From positions 1,322,985 to 1,386,984 of the forward strand of contig NZ_OY759719.1 in assembly GCF_963662555.1 (NCBI RefSeq): a DNA stretch of 64,000 nucleotides, given 5' to 3'. A program made the position numbers and the translations under genes. The DNA comes from Thiomicrorhabdus sp. (GTDB lineage: Bacteria > Pseudomonadota > Gammaproteobacteria > Thiomicrospirales > Thiomicrospiraceae). Positions 10,669 to 18,775 of this stretch are shown here, piece by piece (position 1 is the first letter of the stretch; every line of letters begins with the position of its first letter). The notes under the pieces were generated by a model. The model worked only from the letters and a program-made list of their open reading frames with translations, searched no databases and had not been told where the DNA came from.

Positions 10669-11241
10669 TTAGGTTACCTTTATATCTGTTGCGTTAGATT
10701 GAAGAAGGCTATTTTTGGTCTTTTGGATTAACAGGTTACAGGTGCTTAATACCGTCATGTAGTATTGAGCTTGTCTTTTGTTAACACCAATAACCTTCAT
10801 GATTAAGCTAGAAGTAAAGTAAGGAAGACCCTTGTATAGATTTAAGATTTTTTTAGCAGATACCAGCTCTGTTAGGTTTTTTGATTCAGCCCTATAAGAT
10901 TGAACAGCACCTTGTATTATGTCTTCTGCTTCAGAATAGAGGTGTCTTCCTGCGAGTGGGTTTTCTAGAACCTTAATTCTTGAGTCAGTAAAAGCAGGTA
11001 TTTCTTGCTCTGTCACACATTCGTCGCCATCTTCTGCGATGACTTTTTCAAAGTAACCTTCAAGTAACTCTAAGTCTTCGTCATCTTCGGGTAGTGTTGC
11101 TATCTTTTTCCTGTTTATCCAGGAAGGTGGTCTTGTCTTTAGTGTGATTTTTCGTGGGTCAAATCTATTTAAATCGGTGTGTTTGCGTTCTGGTTTTAAG
11201 GAATTGTTTAATTTTTGAGTGTTCACTTTAAAAGGCCTCAT
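10669..11241 (-). CDS. Hypothetical protein of the element
   Basis: 190 residues, not recognised. An N-terminal basic part (residues 1-45) is followed by an acidic middle (PEDDEDLELLEGYFEKVIAE) and a helical C-terminal part. The end, SSLIMKVIGVNKRQAQYYMTVL, could be a helix-turn-helix, so a DNA-binding or replication-control role is possible but unproven. The gap of 272 nt to the endonuclease gene is AT-rich and contains repeated AGGT/ACCT words but no evident gene. Confidence 0.6.
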   Translation of the reverse strand: MRPFKVNTQKLNNSLKPERKHTDLNRFDPRKITLKTRPPSWINRKKIATLPEDDEDLELLEGYFEKVIAEDGDECVTEQEIPAFTDSRIKVLENPLAGRHLYSEAEDIIQGAVQSYRAESKNLTELVSAKKILNLYKGLPYFTSSLIMKVIGVNKRQAQYYMTVLSTCNLLIQKTKNSLLQSNATDIKVT

Positions 11242-11375
11242 TTTCTTACAGGCACAGCAAAGCCTCCCAGAGGGTTTAATCTCAGGATTTATCGCTGTAC
11301 GGTATTAGTTAGATTAGGTTTAGTTTAGGTGTACTGGTTCAGTGGAAAAGGTGAAGTAGTGCTAGGGAGGGGTAA

Positions 11376-12182
11376 CTACTTTTGATTACTATTGGTTTCG
11401 TTTGTCTTTTCTAGAAAGATTTTAGAGTCTGCTTCAATATAGTCTGCATCAAGTTGCCGTATTTGATTTTCTAAGCTTTCTAGTGCTTGGAGTGTCAATG
11501 GGTGTTTATCACCTATTTTAAACAGTAGATTAAAAGTATCTTCTAGTTTGCAAAGACGTAGGTTGATGTTGGCTAATTCATCATCGTTCGTTCCAAGAGT
11601 TTGTCCCTTGTAAATCACCCTCGTTTTTCCAGTTAGACTTTTTATTCTGTTTCTTTTTGGAAGAGTGGCTTTAGTAGGGTCTTTGCCATAACTAATGTTT
11701 ACCCCTTTGGGAACAAATAAACATGTATTAGGGCTGTATATCCTTTGGCCTCTTGACAAGATGTCCTTGTCTAGTTGCCAACCATCTTGATAGTTACTCT
11801 CCTCATGAAACCACTTAGCGAAATTTTGGTAGTTCCGCCATTCTTTACAAACTGTTACGTCTATATATGCATTCTTCATTTCTTTTCCATAACAGCGGCT
11901 TAGCATTGCTGCCCATTTTTTATAGGCTGTTGTTCCTTCTTTATACTTTCCTACACCAATGTATCCAATACCTTCGACATAAGGCTTCATTGGGTTTTTT
12001 ATTCTTCCTGTTTTAACGCTAGATCTTGGGACTGTTTTTGTATTTCCTGTTTCTGTAAACTTGATAACCAGATTTCTTGAACCATTGTCTTCTATGACAG
12101 AGGCATTGCATCCTTGGGCTGTAGTAAATTCATAACCGACTGTAATCTCAGTTTTATTAGTGTTTTTCTTGGCAGTTGTCAT
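11376..12182 (-). CDS. Phage-type HNH-like protein
   Basis: 268 residues. The central block resembles phage-encoded HNH/AP2-like endonucleases: GYIGVGKY, WAAMLSRCYG, VTVCKEWRNYQNFAKW, LDKDIL, and YSPNTCLFVPKGVN. Such proteins are often free-standing homing-type nucleases or DNA-binding accessories. The C-terminal 80 residues (LANINLRLCKLED...) form a predicted coiled coil. A strong ribosome-binding site AGAGGAG lies 6 nt before the ATG. Its start overlaps the preceding small gene by 26 nt, so the two form one unit. Confidence 0.75.
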   Translation of the reverse strand: MTTAKKNTNKTEITVGYEFTTAQGCNASVIEDNGSRNLVIKFTETGNTKTVPRSSVKTGRIKNPMKPYVEGIGYIGVGKYKEGTTAYKKWAAMLSRCYGKEMKNAYIDVTVCKEWRNYQNFAKWFHEESNYQDGWQLDKDILSRGQRIYSPNTCLFVPKGVNISYGKDPTKATLPKRNRIKSLTGKTRVIYKGQTLGTNDDELANINLRLCKLEDTFNLLFKIGDKHPLTLQALESLENQIRQLDADYIEADSKIFLEKTNETNSNQK

Positions 12183-12366
12183 GGTTTTCTCCTCTTACAG
12201 TTTCATTCATTTGTTTGTGTGCATTGGTTATTAACTTAGTGATAACTTGAGAGTTATCTAATGTTTGGCCTTGGTCGCTATAGGCTCTCTGTATGTCTTT
12301 GAATTTATCAAAGATAGGTAAAGGTAAGCCAATAGTGCGAAAGACCTTAAAGTCTTCATTTTTCAT
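12157..12366 (-). CDS. Small hypothetical protein upstream of the HNH-like gene
   Basis: 69 residues, not recognised. The pattern TIGLPLPIFDKFKDIQRAYSD and a following helix with NSQVITKLITNAHK resemble a ribbon-helix-helix layout, so it may be a small DNA-binding regulator. GGAG sits 5 nt before the ATG. It overlaps the HNH-like gene. Confidence 0.6.
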   Translation of the reverse strand: MKNEDFKVFRTIGLPLPIFDKFKDIQRAYSDQGQTLDNSQVITKLITNAHKQMNETVRGENHDNCQEKH

Positions 12367-12652
12367 GGTTACTCCGTAGTTAGTTTTGGTTAGGTTTAAC
12401 TAAGGCAAGAAGATGCTCATGGGTGAGGGTCATCCCTCAAGGTTGCACTTCTTTTCCTCTATAGGGAGTGTTTTATTCCGTGGAATGGATTTTCTTTTAT
12501 TCCATAGGGGGGGGTTAAAAACATGGAGTAATATCAATAGGTTACAGAATGGTTAAATTAAGGCATTAAATAGCCTTTGAGTGGTCTTTTATTTATTGCA
12601 GGTGAATGCCTAGGTTTCACTCAACAAGCCCCATGGTGAGGCTTATATTGGC

Positions 12653-12865
12653 TTATAGGTTTACCTGTTCTGTAGAGGCTAACCTAAAGAAAAGCCCCGA
12701 GACTTCGACACATGTATGCCCACATTGTTCATACTGTTCTAATAGGTCTTTACCAGGTTTAGCCATGGGTGTCAGGGTGATAGTCTCTAGGTCGCTGAGG
12801 TACTCAGGGGTGAGTGGGGTGGTATTAATCTTGTTCGTTACTTCACAGTAGTAATGTTCAATCAT
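12653..12865 (-). CDS. Small hypothetical protein
   Basis: 70 residues, not recognised. The ribosome-binding site AAAGGAG lies 5 nt before the ATG, which is why I prefer this strand over an overlapping open frame on the plus strand. Composition is mixed with two cysteines (QCGHTCVEV). The flanking gaps (12367-12652 and 12866-13095) hold only short hairpins such as TGAGGGTCATCCCTCA. Confidence 0.55.
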   Translation of the reverse strand: MIEHYYCEVTNKINTTPLTPEYLSDLETITLTPMAKPGKDLLEQYEQCGHTCVEVSGLFFRLASTEQVNL

Positions 12866-13095
12866 GGGGTCTCCTTTAGTTCTTCTAGGTTGTGTCGGGA
12901 GGTCTTATGATACACAAGGAAAAGATAAAGTAAATCCTTAATAATCAATAGGTTAGTGTTACAAAGTAGACTAAAGAAAAGAGGGGTTAGAGTGTACTAA
13001 GGGTTACTTTAGGTTGAAGTCTGCCATTAATCTTAAATAAGAATGATTATCATCTAGCAGGCATAGAGGTGAGGGGCATAAGGTGTAATGACGCT

Positions 13096-13782
13096 TTAGG
13101 GAGCTTCGATGTTTAACCTTTTAATTAATCGGCTAACAGTCATCGGCTTAAAGTCCTTACCCTGGGCAGTCTTGTGGCCTGAGGTATTCAAAGCGTTAGC
13201 GATTGCCTCAAGGCTCATTTGGTTTTTAACCATGGGGGTGAGTAGACCTTTAAGTTTACTTGCAAAGCTGTCTGCTTGGTCTCTTCTTGCCTGGTTAGCC
13301 TTAGCAGTAGAGCCTCTAAGTCCTCCTTGGTTATGAGGTCTCCCTTCCTTCTTAGCTCTCTCTCTAGCTTCAAGCATAGCGGCCTTAGTTCGCTTAGAGA
13401 TAAACTCTCTTTCCTGTTCAGCTAAAGCCGCATAGATATGCAACTGAAACTTATCAGCATTAGGCATCTGAGCCACTTTTAGGTTTAGCCCCTTGTCATC
13501 CATTAGGTTAGCCACAAAGGACACTTTACGGCTTAATCTATCTAACTTAGCAACCAATAGGACAGCACCCTCAGTCTTAGCTAATCTGATAGCTTCATTC
13601 AGTTCTTTTCTATCTGAGTTAGCCCCTGAGTCAACCTCTATAAACTCTGCTAGGACTTTATATGGTGTCCCTGAGTAGTTCTCAAGGTATAGCTGAATGT
13701 CACGCTTCTGTGCATCTAGGCCAAGCCCTGAGTCTCCTTGCTTCTTAGTTGATACACGGTAGTAAGTAACGTATTTAAGCAT
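13096..13782 (-). CDS. Serine recombinase (resolvase/invertase family)
   Basis: 228 residues. The resolvase catalytic domain occupies about 1-140: YYRVSTKKQGDSG carries the nucleophilic serine (about residue 10), AKLDRLSR is the conserved arginine motif, and AEQEREFISKRTKAAM starts the dimer helix. A C-terminal region includes an HTH-like part (MTVSRLIKRLNI). It lacks the long C-terminal domain of large serine integrases, so it is likely a resolvase or DNA invertase. AGGAG sits 9 nt before the ATG. Its role beside a tyrosine integrase may be multimer resolution or cargo switching (inference). Confidence 0.92.
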   Translation of the reverse strand: MLKYVTYYRVSTKKQGDSGLGLDAQKRDIQLYLENYSGTPYKVLAEFIEVDSGANSDRKELNEAIRLAKTEGAVLLVAKLDRLSRKVSFVANLMDDKGLNLKVAQMPNADKFQLHIYAALAEQEREFISKRTKAAMLEARERAKKEGRPHNQGGLRGSTAKANQARRDQADSFASKLKGLLTPMVKNQMSLEAIANALNTSGHKTAQGKDFKPMTVSRLIKRLNIEAP

Positions 13783-13806
13783 TGTTAATAGCTCCTATAA
13801 GATAGT

Positions 13807-13822
13807 TGATAACAGTCTATCA
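13807..13822. promoter_or_regulatory. Inverted repeat upstream of the serine recombinase
   Basis: TGATA-ACAGTC-TATCA, a perfect 5-6-5 inverted repeat about 25 nt upstream of the recombinase start. It could be an operator or a recombination half-site pair. Confidence 0.35.
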
Positions 13823-14013
13823 TTAGAATTTAACAGATTGCAAGGTTCCTTGTGTATGTTATGGATAGGAAGGTTTAGGGACTCCTAAGCTAAAAAGCAC
13901 CCCCATGGGGTTAGTCAAAAGGTCGCTTCAAAAAAAGGGGATAAAGGGAATTGCTGTAGTTGTAGTAATAGTGGTAGTATTGCTTATTTATTTGTGCTGT
14001 AAATGGAACGAGA

Positions 14014-15000
14014 GTGAGTATTCATCCTTCTTTAGATAATCAGATGTTGAGTGAAGAGCATTGCTTTCTCTGTGGAGCTGAGGCTAATGATATGACGGAA
14101 GAGCATGTCATGCCGAAATGGTTACTCAAAAGTTCTGGTTTATGGGACAAAAGACTGACATTGCTAAATGGGACTTCTATACCTTACCGATTGCTGAAGG
14201 TTCCATGTTGCTCTTCATGTAATAATGAGCATTTATCTAGGCTTGAGATGATAATTAGAGGAGCATTTGAGGAAGGCTATTCTACTGCTATTAAAATAGA
14301 TAAAGAGCTATGGTTTCTGTGGGCGGCTAAAGTTATCTATGGTATTTTGAGAAAGGAATTTTCTCTTCTTGCTGATAGGTCTCTTTCTGGAAGCGAGTCT
14401 ATTATGAGTGAAGAAGATATAAGGTCATTTTCACATTTACATCTATTTATGCAATCCATAATTGGTAGACACAAGTTTGGTGATTCAGTACCGTATACAG
14501 TTCTTATTTGTAAGCTTCATGACCTTGGGGAAGAGTTAAATTTCGACTTTAGAGATAGCTTATATCAAAAGACCTTTTTAATAAGAGTTGGGGAGGTTGG
14601 TATTATTGTTAGCTTGGAAGATGGAGAGCTTATTAAGGAAACGTTTGGTCGGTATGTTGATGAAGTTAATGGTAGGTCTTTACATCCCCTGCAATTTGAT
14701 GAGTTATACGCTAAAGTTAAATACCAAGTAAGTCTATTAGATTCTCCTCTGCGGTTTCTTACTATTTCGCCAGCCAATGGTGTTGGTGAGGTGATTACTT
14801 CGGTTATAGGTTCTCAATATGTTAGCCAGTGGAACCAAGAAGATTATTCAAGAGTCTTAGAGTTAGAGCTTGAGCCATGGGTAAAGAGAGGGGTTATTAA
14901 AAAGATAGAATTTGTGCCTCCTGATAAAGTACCTTCTTGGATGGTAGACTCCTTAGGAAATATATTGATTTTAAATAAGGATGATTGTGTTTCAGCTTAG
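14014..15000 (+). CDS. HNH-like zinc-binding protein
   Basis: 328 residues from a GTG start; an in-frame ATG at 14044 is the alternative and neither has a strong ribosome-binding site. The N-terminus has CFLCG...TEEHVMPKWL...CCSSCNNEHLS, a pair of CxxC knuckles around an EHVxPxW, which is the layout of HNH-type nuclease domains. The remaining 240 residues are not recognised. It lies alone on the plus strand ahead of the NERD gene. A nuclease role in defence or in element maintenance is inference. Confidence 0.7.
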   Translation: MSIHPSLDNQMLSEEHCFLCGAEANDMTEEHVMPKWLLKSSGLWDKRLTLLNGTSIPYRLLKVPCCSSCNNEHLSRLEMIIRGAFEEGYSTAIKIDKELWFLWAAKVIYGILRKEFSLLADRSLSGSESIMSEEDIRSFSHLHLFMQSIIGRHKFGDSVPYTVLICKLHDLGEELNFDFRDSLYQKTFLIRVGEVGIIVSLEDGELIKETFGRYVDEVNGRSLHPLQFDELYAKVKYQVSLLDSPLRFLTISPANGVGEVITSVIGSQYVSQWNQEDYSRVLELELEPWVKRGVIKKIEFVPPDKVPSWMVDSLGNILILNKDDCVSA

Positions 15001-15117
15001 TTCTAACACGATGTCAATCTACCTTGATTGGGACAAGATAGTTCGAGGCTTAGAATGTCCTAATGGTCTCATAAAGTCCAGCCAAACCATACTAGCGTAA
15101 GAAGAGGTTCATAACCG

Positions 15118-15912
15118 ATGCTTAGTAGTCTAGATTTAACATCTTTATTAAGTCCACTTGCAGTGCCTTTTGGTTACTTGCTCTTATTTTTGATTCTAGT
15201 AGGTCTTTTTAAATCCCCTTGGTTCAAAGGAATGCTTGGGGAAGCCATAGTCAATCTTATAACCAAGCTTTCACTAGACAAGAATGTCTACCATCTAATC
15301 AAAGACGTAACGCTACCCACAGAAGACGGTGGTACAACTCAAATAGACCATATCATCGTCTCGCCTTACGGTGTCTTCGTGGTCGAGACTAAGAACATGA
15401 AAGGTTGGATATTCGGTAGTCAGCACCAGAAAACATGGACTCAGAAAATCTACAGGCAGACTTTCAAGTTCCAGAACCCAATCCATCAGAATTATAAGCA
15501 CGTTAAGACCCTTGAGTCTCTTCTAGAGCTAGAGGATAACCAAATTCATTCTGTTGTTGTTTTTATAGGTGACTCTCACTTCAAGACTGATATGCCTCCT
15601 AATGTCACTCATGGTTTAGGCTATGTAAGATATATCAAGTCTAAAACTGAGCCTGTACTATCAGAATGGGAAGTTAGACGTGTTACTGGTCTTATCGAAT
15701 CAGGGCGTTTAGAACGCTCTATAAAGACCTCTAGAGAGCATGTTGAGCATCTAAAGACTATTAAGAAGGTCAAGCCTGTAGATACAACTCTTAGATGTCC
15801 TAAATGTGGTAGCTCTATGGTCTTACGCACGGCTAAACGAGGGAGTAACGCTGGGAATGACTTTTGGGGGTGTTCTAAGTATCCTAAGTGTCGTGGCATT
15901 ATTAGTAAGTAG
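15118..15912 (+). CDS. NERD domain protein with topoisomerase-type zinc finger
   Basis: 264 residues. An N-terminal membrane segment (about 13-32, LAVPFGYLLLFLILVGLF) is followed by a NERD (nuclease-related) domain with LPTEDGGTTQIDHIIVSPYGVFVVETKN, which carries the D...E-x-K pattern of restriction-like nucleases. The C-terminus is a four-cysteine zinc finger, CPKCGSS...FWGCSKYPKCRG, like those at the end of type IA topoisomerases. NERD proteins are common in mobile elements and plasmids, and their biological role is unclear. Ribosome-binding site AGAGG precedes the ATG. Confidence 0.88.
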   Translation: MLSSLDLTSLLSPLAVPFGYLLLFLILVGLFKSPWFKGMLGEAIVNLITKLSLDKNVYHLIKDVTLPTEDGGTTQIDHIIVSPYGVFVVETKNMKGWIFGSQHQKTWTQKIYRQTFKFQNPIHQNYKHVKTLESLLELEDNQIHSVVVFIGDSHFKTDMPPNVTHGLGYVRYIKSKTEPVLSEWEVRRVTGLIESGRLERSIKTSREHVEHLKTIKKVKPVDTTLRCPKCGSSMVLRTAKRGSNAGNDFWGCSKYPKCRGIISK

Positions 15913-15924
15913 AGGTGTAAGTGC

Positions 15925-16474
15925 ATGGATTATTTTGAGAACATAGTTAAACGGTTGCTTGAAGAGGAAGGGTATTGGGTCTTTCAATCAGTTAAGGTTA
16001 ACCTCACTCGAGAGGAGAAAGCATTAATAGGTAAGTACTCTATGCCTAGGCCTGAGATTGATATTGTGGCATTTAAACCAAAGGGAAATAAGCTTCTTAT
16101 TATCGAAGCTAAATCTTATTTAGATAGTCAAGGTGTCAAGTATGCTGAACTCAACCAGTCTTATGAGATTCCCGAGGGAAGGTATAAGTTATTTACTCTG
16201 TGAGAAGTACCGAAAAGTTGTCTTTAACAGGCTTGTTGATGACTTTATAGATAAAGGGCTTTTGAGCGACTGTCCTGTGATTGAATTTGGGCTAGCTGCG
16301 GGCAGGTTCAATAGTAAAGATGAAAGATGCTATATCATCACTTTTTGATAAGCAAGGTTGGCGCTTGATTTACCCCTATGTATATCGCAGCTTCAATAGA
16401 GGCTCTTGCAAGTAGTCCTTATGAAAATGACCCTTATGTGATTGCATCGAAGCTCATACACAGGCTTCGTTGAC
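15925..16474 (+). pseudogene. Frameshifted PD-(D/E)XK nuclease-like gene
   Basis: An intact start (GAGGTG 7 nt before ATG) opens a frame with PEIDIVAFKP...LLIIEAKSYLDSQGV, a PD-(D/E)XK signature. That frame stops at about 16203. The continuation (EKYRKVVFNRLVDDFIDKGLL) lies one frame over up to 16348. A third piece (FDKQGWRLIYP) follows after a run of five T, and a fourth (IEALASSPYENDPYVIASKLI) ends at 16474. All three shifts go the same way, as if single bases had been inserted. Restored, the product would be about 180 residues and resembles a small family of restriction-like proteins that I recall only generally. Either a decayed gene or sequence error. Confidence 0.7.
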
Positions 16475-16587
16475 AAGGTGATTTTTGTCTGTCTAAAAAG
16501 CTCTTTCTTTTTATGGGGTTTGCTCAAGATTCGCTTAAAAAGAGACTAAGAGTAGAAGTGTTGGACTCGTATAGGTGCTAATAATAT

Positions 16588-16710
16588 GATTACTAAAGAA
16601 ATTTTTATTTAGTAAATAGAATTTTTTTCAAAAAAAAATCCTAACGCTCCACAGACTTATCCACAGGCCAACAACCAAGTTCTTATAGGGGTTTATGGGT
16701 TTTTTCCACA
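16588..16710 (+). other. Possible element replication origin (AT-rich tract plus DnaA boxes)
   Basis: The gene-free stretch 16475-16974 contains an AT-rich tract (16588-16640) followed by two nonamers matching the DnaA box TTWTNCACA in the same orientation: TTATCCACA (16657-16665) and TTTTCCACA (16702-16710). This layout resembles a DnaA-dependent origin. No replication protein gene is recognisable nearby. The rest of the gap shows nothing clear. Confidence 0.35.
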
Positions 16711-16944
16711 GTTTAACGTTTGAAAAAAGTCTCTATAAAGTGCAATTTAAGTACTTGCGCGACATTCTCAAATCTACTATATTTGGTTTGAGCCTTGGAT
16801 TTCGGGAACTATATCTTGTGGAATGAGGCGGGGAAAAGACAGGCGCAACAAATGAGGTACGCCTGACTCTGGTATCGAGTCAATAAATAAATCGAAACCT
16901 AGGAAATTCTGATTTTACTGATTTTTTGCCAGTTTGTCGATAAA

Positions 16945-16970
16945 ACCTCCAAAAACTATATAAAGGAGGT
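16945..16970 (+). promoter_or_regulatory. Hairpin that can hide the ribosome-binding site of the 36-residue ORF
   Basis: ACCTCC (16945-16950) is exactly complementary to GGAGGT (16965-16970), the Shine-Dalgarno of the next ORF, with a 14-nt AU-rich loop. It would sequester the site and could give temperature- or factor-dependent translation. Confidence 0.45.
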
Positions 16971-16974
16971 AAGC

Positions 16975-17085
16975 ATGAAAATGATGTGTGAAAAAAACAA
17001 AGTCGTTTTTGTTACAGCATACACGCGTCGCCGATTAGGCCGATGTGAAACTGTAAGACAGCATTGTCGTCGTTTACCACGATAA
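16975..17085 (+). CDS. 36-residue arginine-rich small protein
   Basis: ATG at 16975 preceded by a perfect AAGGAGGT. The product starts MKMMCEKNKVVFVTAYTRRR and ends RQHCRRLPR, with nine arginines and three cysteines, strongly basic. The very good ribosome-binding site and the next small gene after 70 nt argue that it is translated. Function unknown; the charge suggests nucleic-acid binding. Confidence 0.55.
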   Translation: MKMMCEKNKVVFVTAYTRRRLGRCETVRQHCRRLPR

Positions 17086-17155
17086 TTTAGTTTAAAGCCT
17101 TCCTGTTAAAGGAAGGTCTTAATTTAGAATAAAACAGACTATTTGGAGGTGTCAA

Positions 17156-17386
17156 ATGTCTAATGATGATTATAACGTTTATAAGGGTTCTGATGGAAAG
17201 TGGCGTGGAAAACGTCAAGATGCATCAAGAGCTAGTGTAGTTGGTTCGACACAAGAAGAAGTGTTTAATGCTACCAGGGATTTAGCAAAAAAGTCTGGCT
17301 CAGAAGTTTCCATTCACCGAGCTGACAACGGACAAATCCGTGATAAGCATAGTTATGGAAATGACCCGAGAGGGACTAAAGGCTAA
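17156..17386 (+). CDS. DUF2188-like small protein
   Basis: 76 residues. The order VYKGSDGKWRGKRQDASRAS, then a helix with EEVFNATRDLAKKSGSEVSI and HRADNGQIRDKHSYGNDP, is the DUF2188 pattern, a small alpha/beta domain of unknown function common near integrases and in defence-rich regions. GGAGGT lies 5 nt before the ATG. It is convergent with the integrase, with only 9 nt between the two stops. Confidence 0.85.
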   Translation: MSNDDYNVYKGSDGKWRGKRQDASRASVVGSTQEEVFNATRDLAKKSGSEVSIHRADNGQIRDKHSYGNDPRGTKG

Positions 17387-17395
17387 TCATTATAT

Positions 17396-18676
17396 CTACA
17401 AACAAGGAATGGCCTTGACTGCTTTATAGAGTCTATCAAGGCCATATCCATGAAAGTACGTCTGAAAACTCTCAGAGCGAATTGACCTTGTGTGGCCTGT
17501 AAGCCAATCAATTAACTGAGGTTGCTCGGGAAAATGATTGTGCAACGTCGTGCTGAAAGTATGTCTTAGGCTGTGGAGGGGGTGGCTATCCGCAAACGCT
17601 TTACCATAAAGTTTTATTGTGGCTTTAAGCCTATGGTTACCAAAGGTGTTAGGTGCAAAGTCAAAGCCATTGAAGTCCTCTAAGTGAGGCTCAAGCTCAG
17701 GGTGTATTGGAATAAAGCGTGTAGAGTTAATTGTCTTACCCTTACCGTTCGGGGCAATGGAAAAACACTTGATGTACCCTTCCTCTGATTCCTTAAGGAC
17801 AATACTAGAGGCTGAAAGGTTAAATAGTTCTTCTCTGCGTATTCCTGTGTAATAAGCAATAAGCCATACTAGTTTAAACCTCTCAGGTAAGGCGTTTAAA
17901 ATTGCCCTAGCTTCTGAAACGCTAAAAGCTTCTCTCTGTTTGCTTCTCTTCGTTGAAAGGTTAGGTTCCAAGAAAGGGTTGTTACTGGACACCATATTCT
18001 TACGTTTAACAGTTTTAAAAATAGTTGATAGAGCTGTAATGTCGTTTTTTACTGTTTTGGTCGTGACTGTTCTTAATCTGTACTCAATATACTCATCAAC
18101 GGTTTTGGTATCTATCCAGTTAAGCTCAATGTCGGCTACACCTAAGAATTTAATGAATTGATTTACTGCATTGTCAAAGCTGTTTATATATCTTTGTGCT
18201 TGTGCGTTAGCTTTGGCTTTATGTTTGGAAATTTCTAGTGCTTGTAAGAGGGTAGCTTTGATAGGCGCATCTGTTTTGCCACTAGCTCTATCTAAGTAAG
18301 CTTTAAAGGCTAATATCATTGGGTCTTTTTTGTATGCAGGGTCAAGTTTCCCTCCAAGGTCATAAGTGTCTTCAAGGCTATCTAAAGCACACCAAATATT
18401 TTCTATCGTTTCTCTGGTTGCACTCGCTGGGTGTCCTTCGTATTCAACAAGCTCTCTGTAAGCTTCCTCATAGTCAGTGATTAAGTCGCCTCTAATTATA
18501 GCTTCAAGTTTTGCATTTTCTGCATCTCTTAATTTGAGGGCTACTTGGAGTGAATCAGTTTTTAATGATTTGCGTATGACCTTTTTCCCTGCATATTTTG
18601 GGTGGTCTTTAAGTTCTGCTGGGACTCTTCTTTGGTAAGTCCAGGTATTGAATTGTTTGGTTAGGTGTTTCGGCAT
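17396..18676 (-). CDS. Tyrosine recombinase / integrase
   Basis: 426 residues. An N-terminal part starting with FNTWTYQRRVPAELKDH matches phage-type integrases, followed by a SAM-like core-binding domain (about 150-235) and the catalytic domain. Catalytic residues visible: TGIRREELFNL (Arg), HSLRHTFSTTL (HxxR), TGHT, and the nucleophile in FQTYFHGYG. It mediates integration and excision at tRNA-Pro by the 23-nt core. One of the arm-like repeats lies 13 nt upstream of its start, so the protein may repress its own gene. Confidence 0.97.
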   Translation of the reverse strand: MPKHLTKQFNTWTYQRRVPAELKDHPKYAGKKVIRKSLKTDSLQVALKLRDAENAKLEAIIRGDLITDYEEAYRELVEYEGHPASATRETIENIWCALDSLEDTYDLGGKLDPAYKKDPMILAFKAYLDRASGKTDAPIKATLLQALEISKHKAKANAQAQRYINSFDNAVNQFIKFLGVADIELNWIDTKTVDEYIEYRLRTVTTKTVKNDITALSTIFKTVKRKNMVSSNNPFLEPNLSTKRSKQREAFSVSEARAILNALPERFKLVWLIAYYTGIRREELFNLSASSIVLKESEEGYIKCFSIAPNGKGKTINSTRFIPIHPELEPHLEDFNGFDFAPNTFGNHRLKATIKLYGKAFADSHPLHSLRHTFSTTLHNHFPEQPQLIDWLTGHTRSIRSESFQTYFHGYGLDRLYKAVKAIPCL

Positions 18677-18688
18677 GATTTACTGGTA

Positions 18689-18712
18689 TATGTAACTAGG
18701 TTGTAACTAGGT
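18689..18712 (+). repeat. Integrase arm-type site, right
   Basis: Identical 24 nt to 8771-8794, with two GTAACTAGGT units in direct orientation. It lies between the integrase start and attR and overlaps the likely integrase promoter region. Confidence 0.7.
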
Positions 18713-18775
18713 ATTTTACCCATTAAAACCTTTATGTCCAGTGTTTTGGAGAGGGATGGGGTGGTCGGATACAGT

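Noticed and set aside
12606..12851. 81-codon plus-strand frame opposite the 70-residue gene
   Set aside because: No good ribosome-binding site, while the minus-strand frame has AAAGGAG at the right distance.
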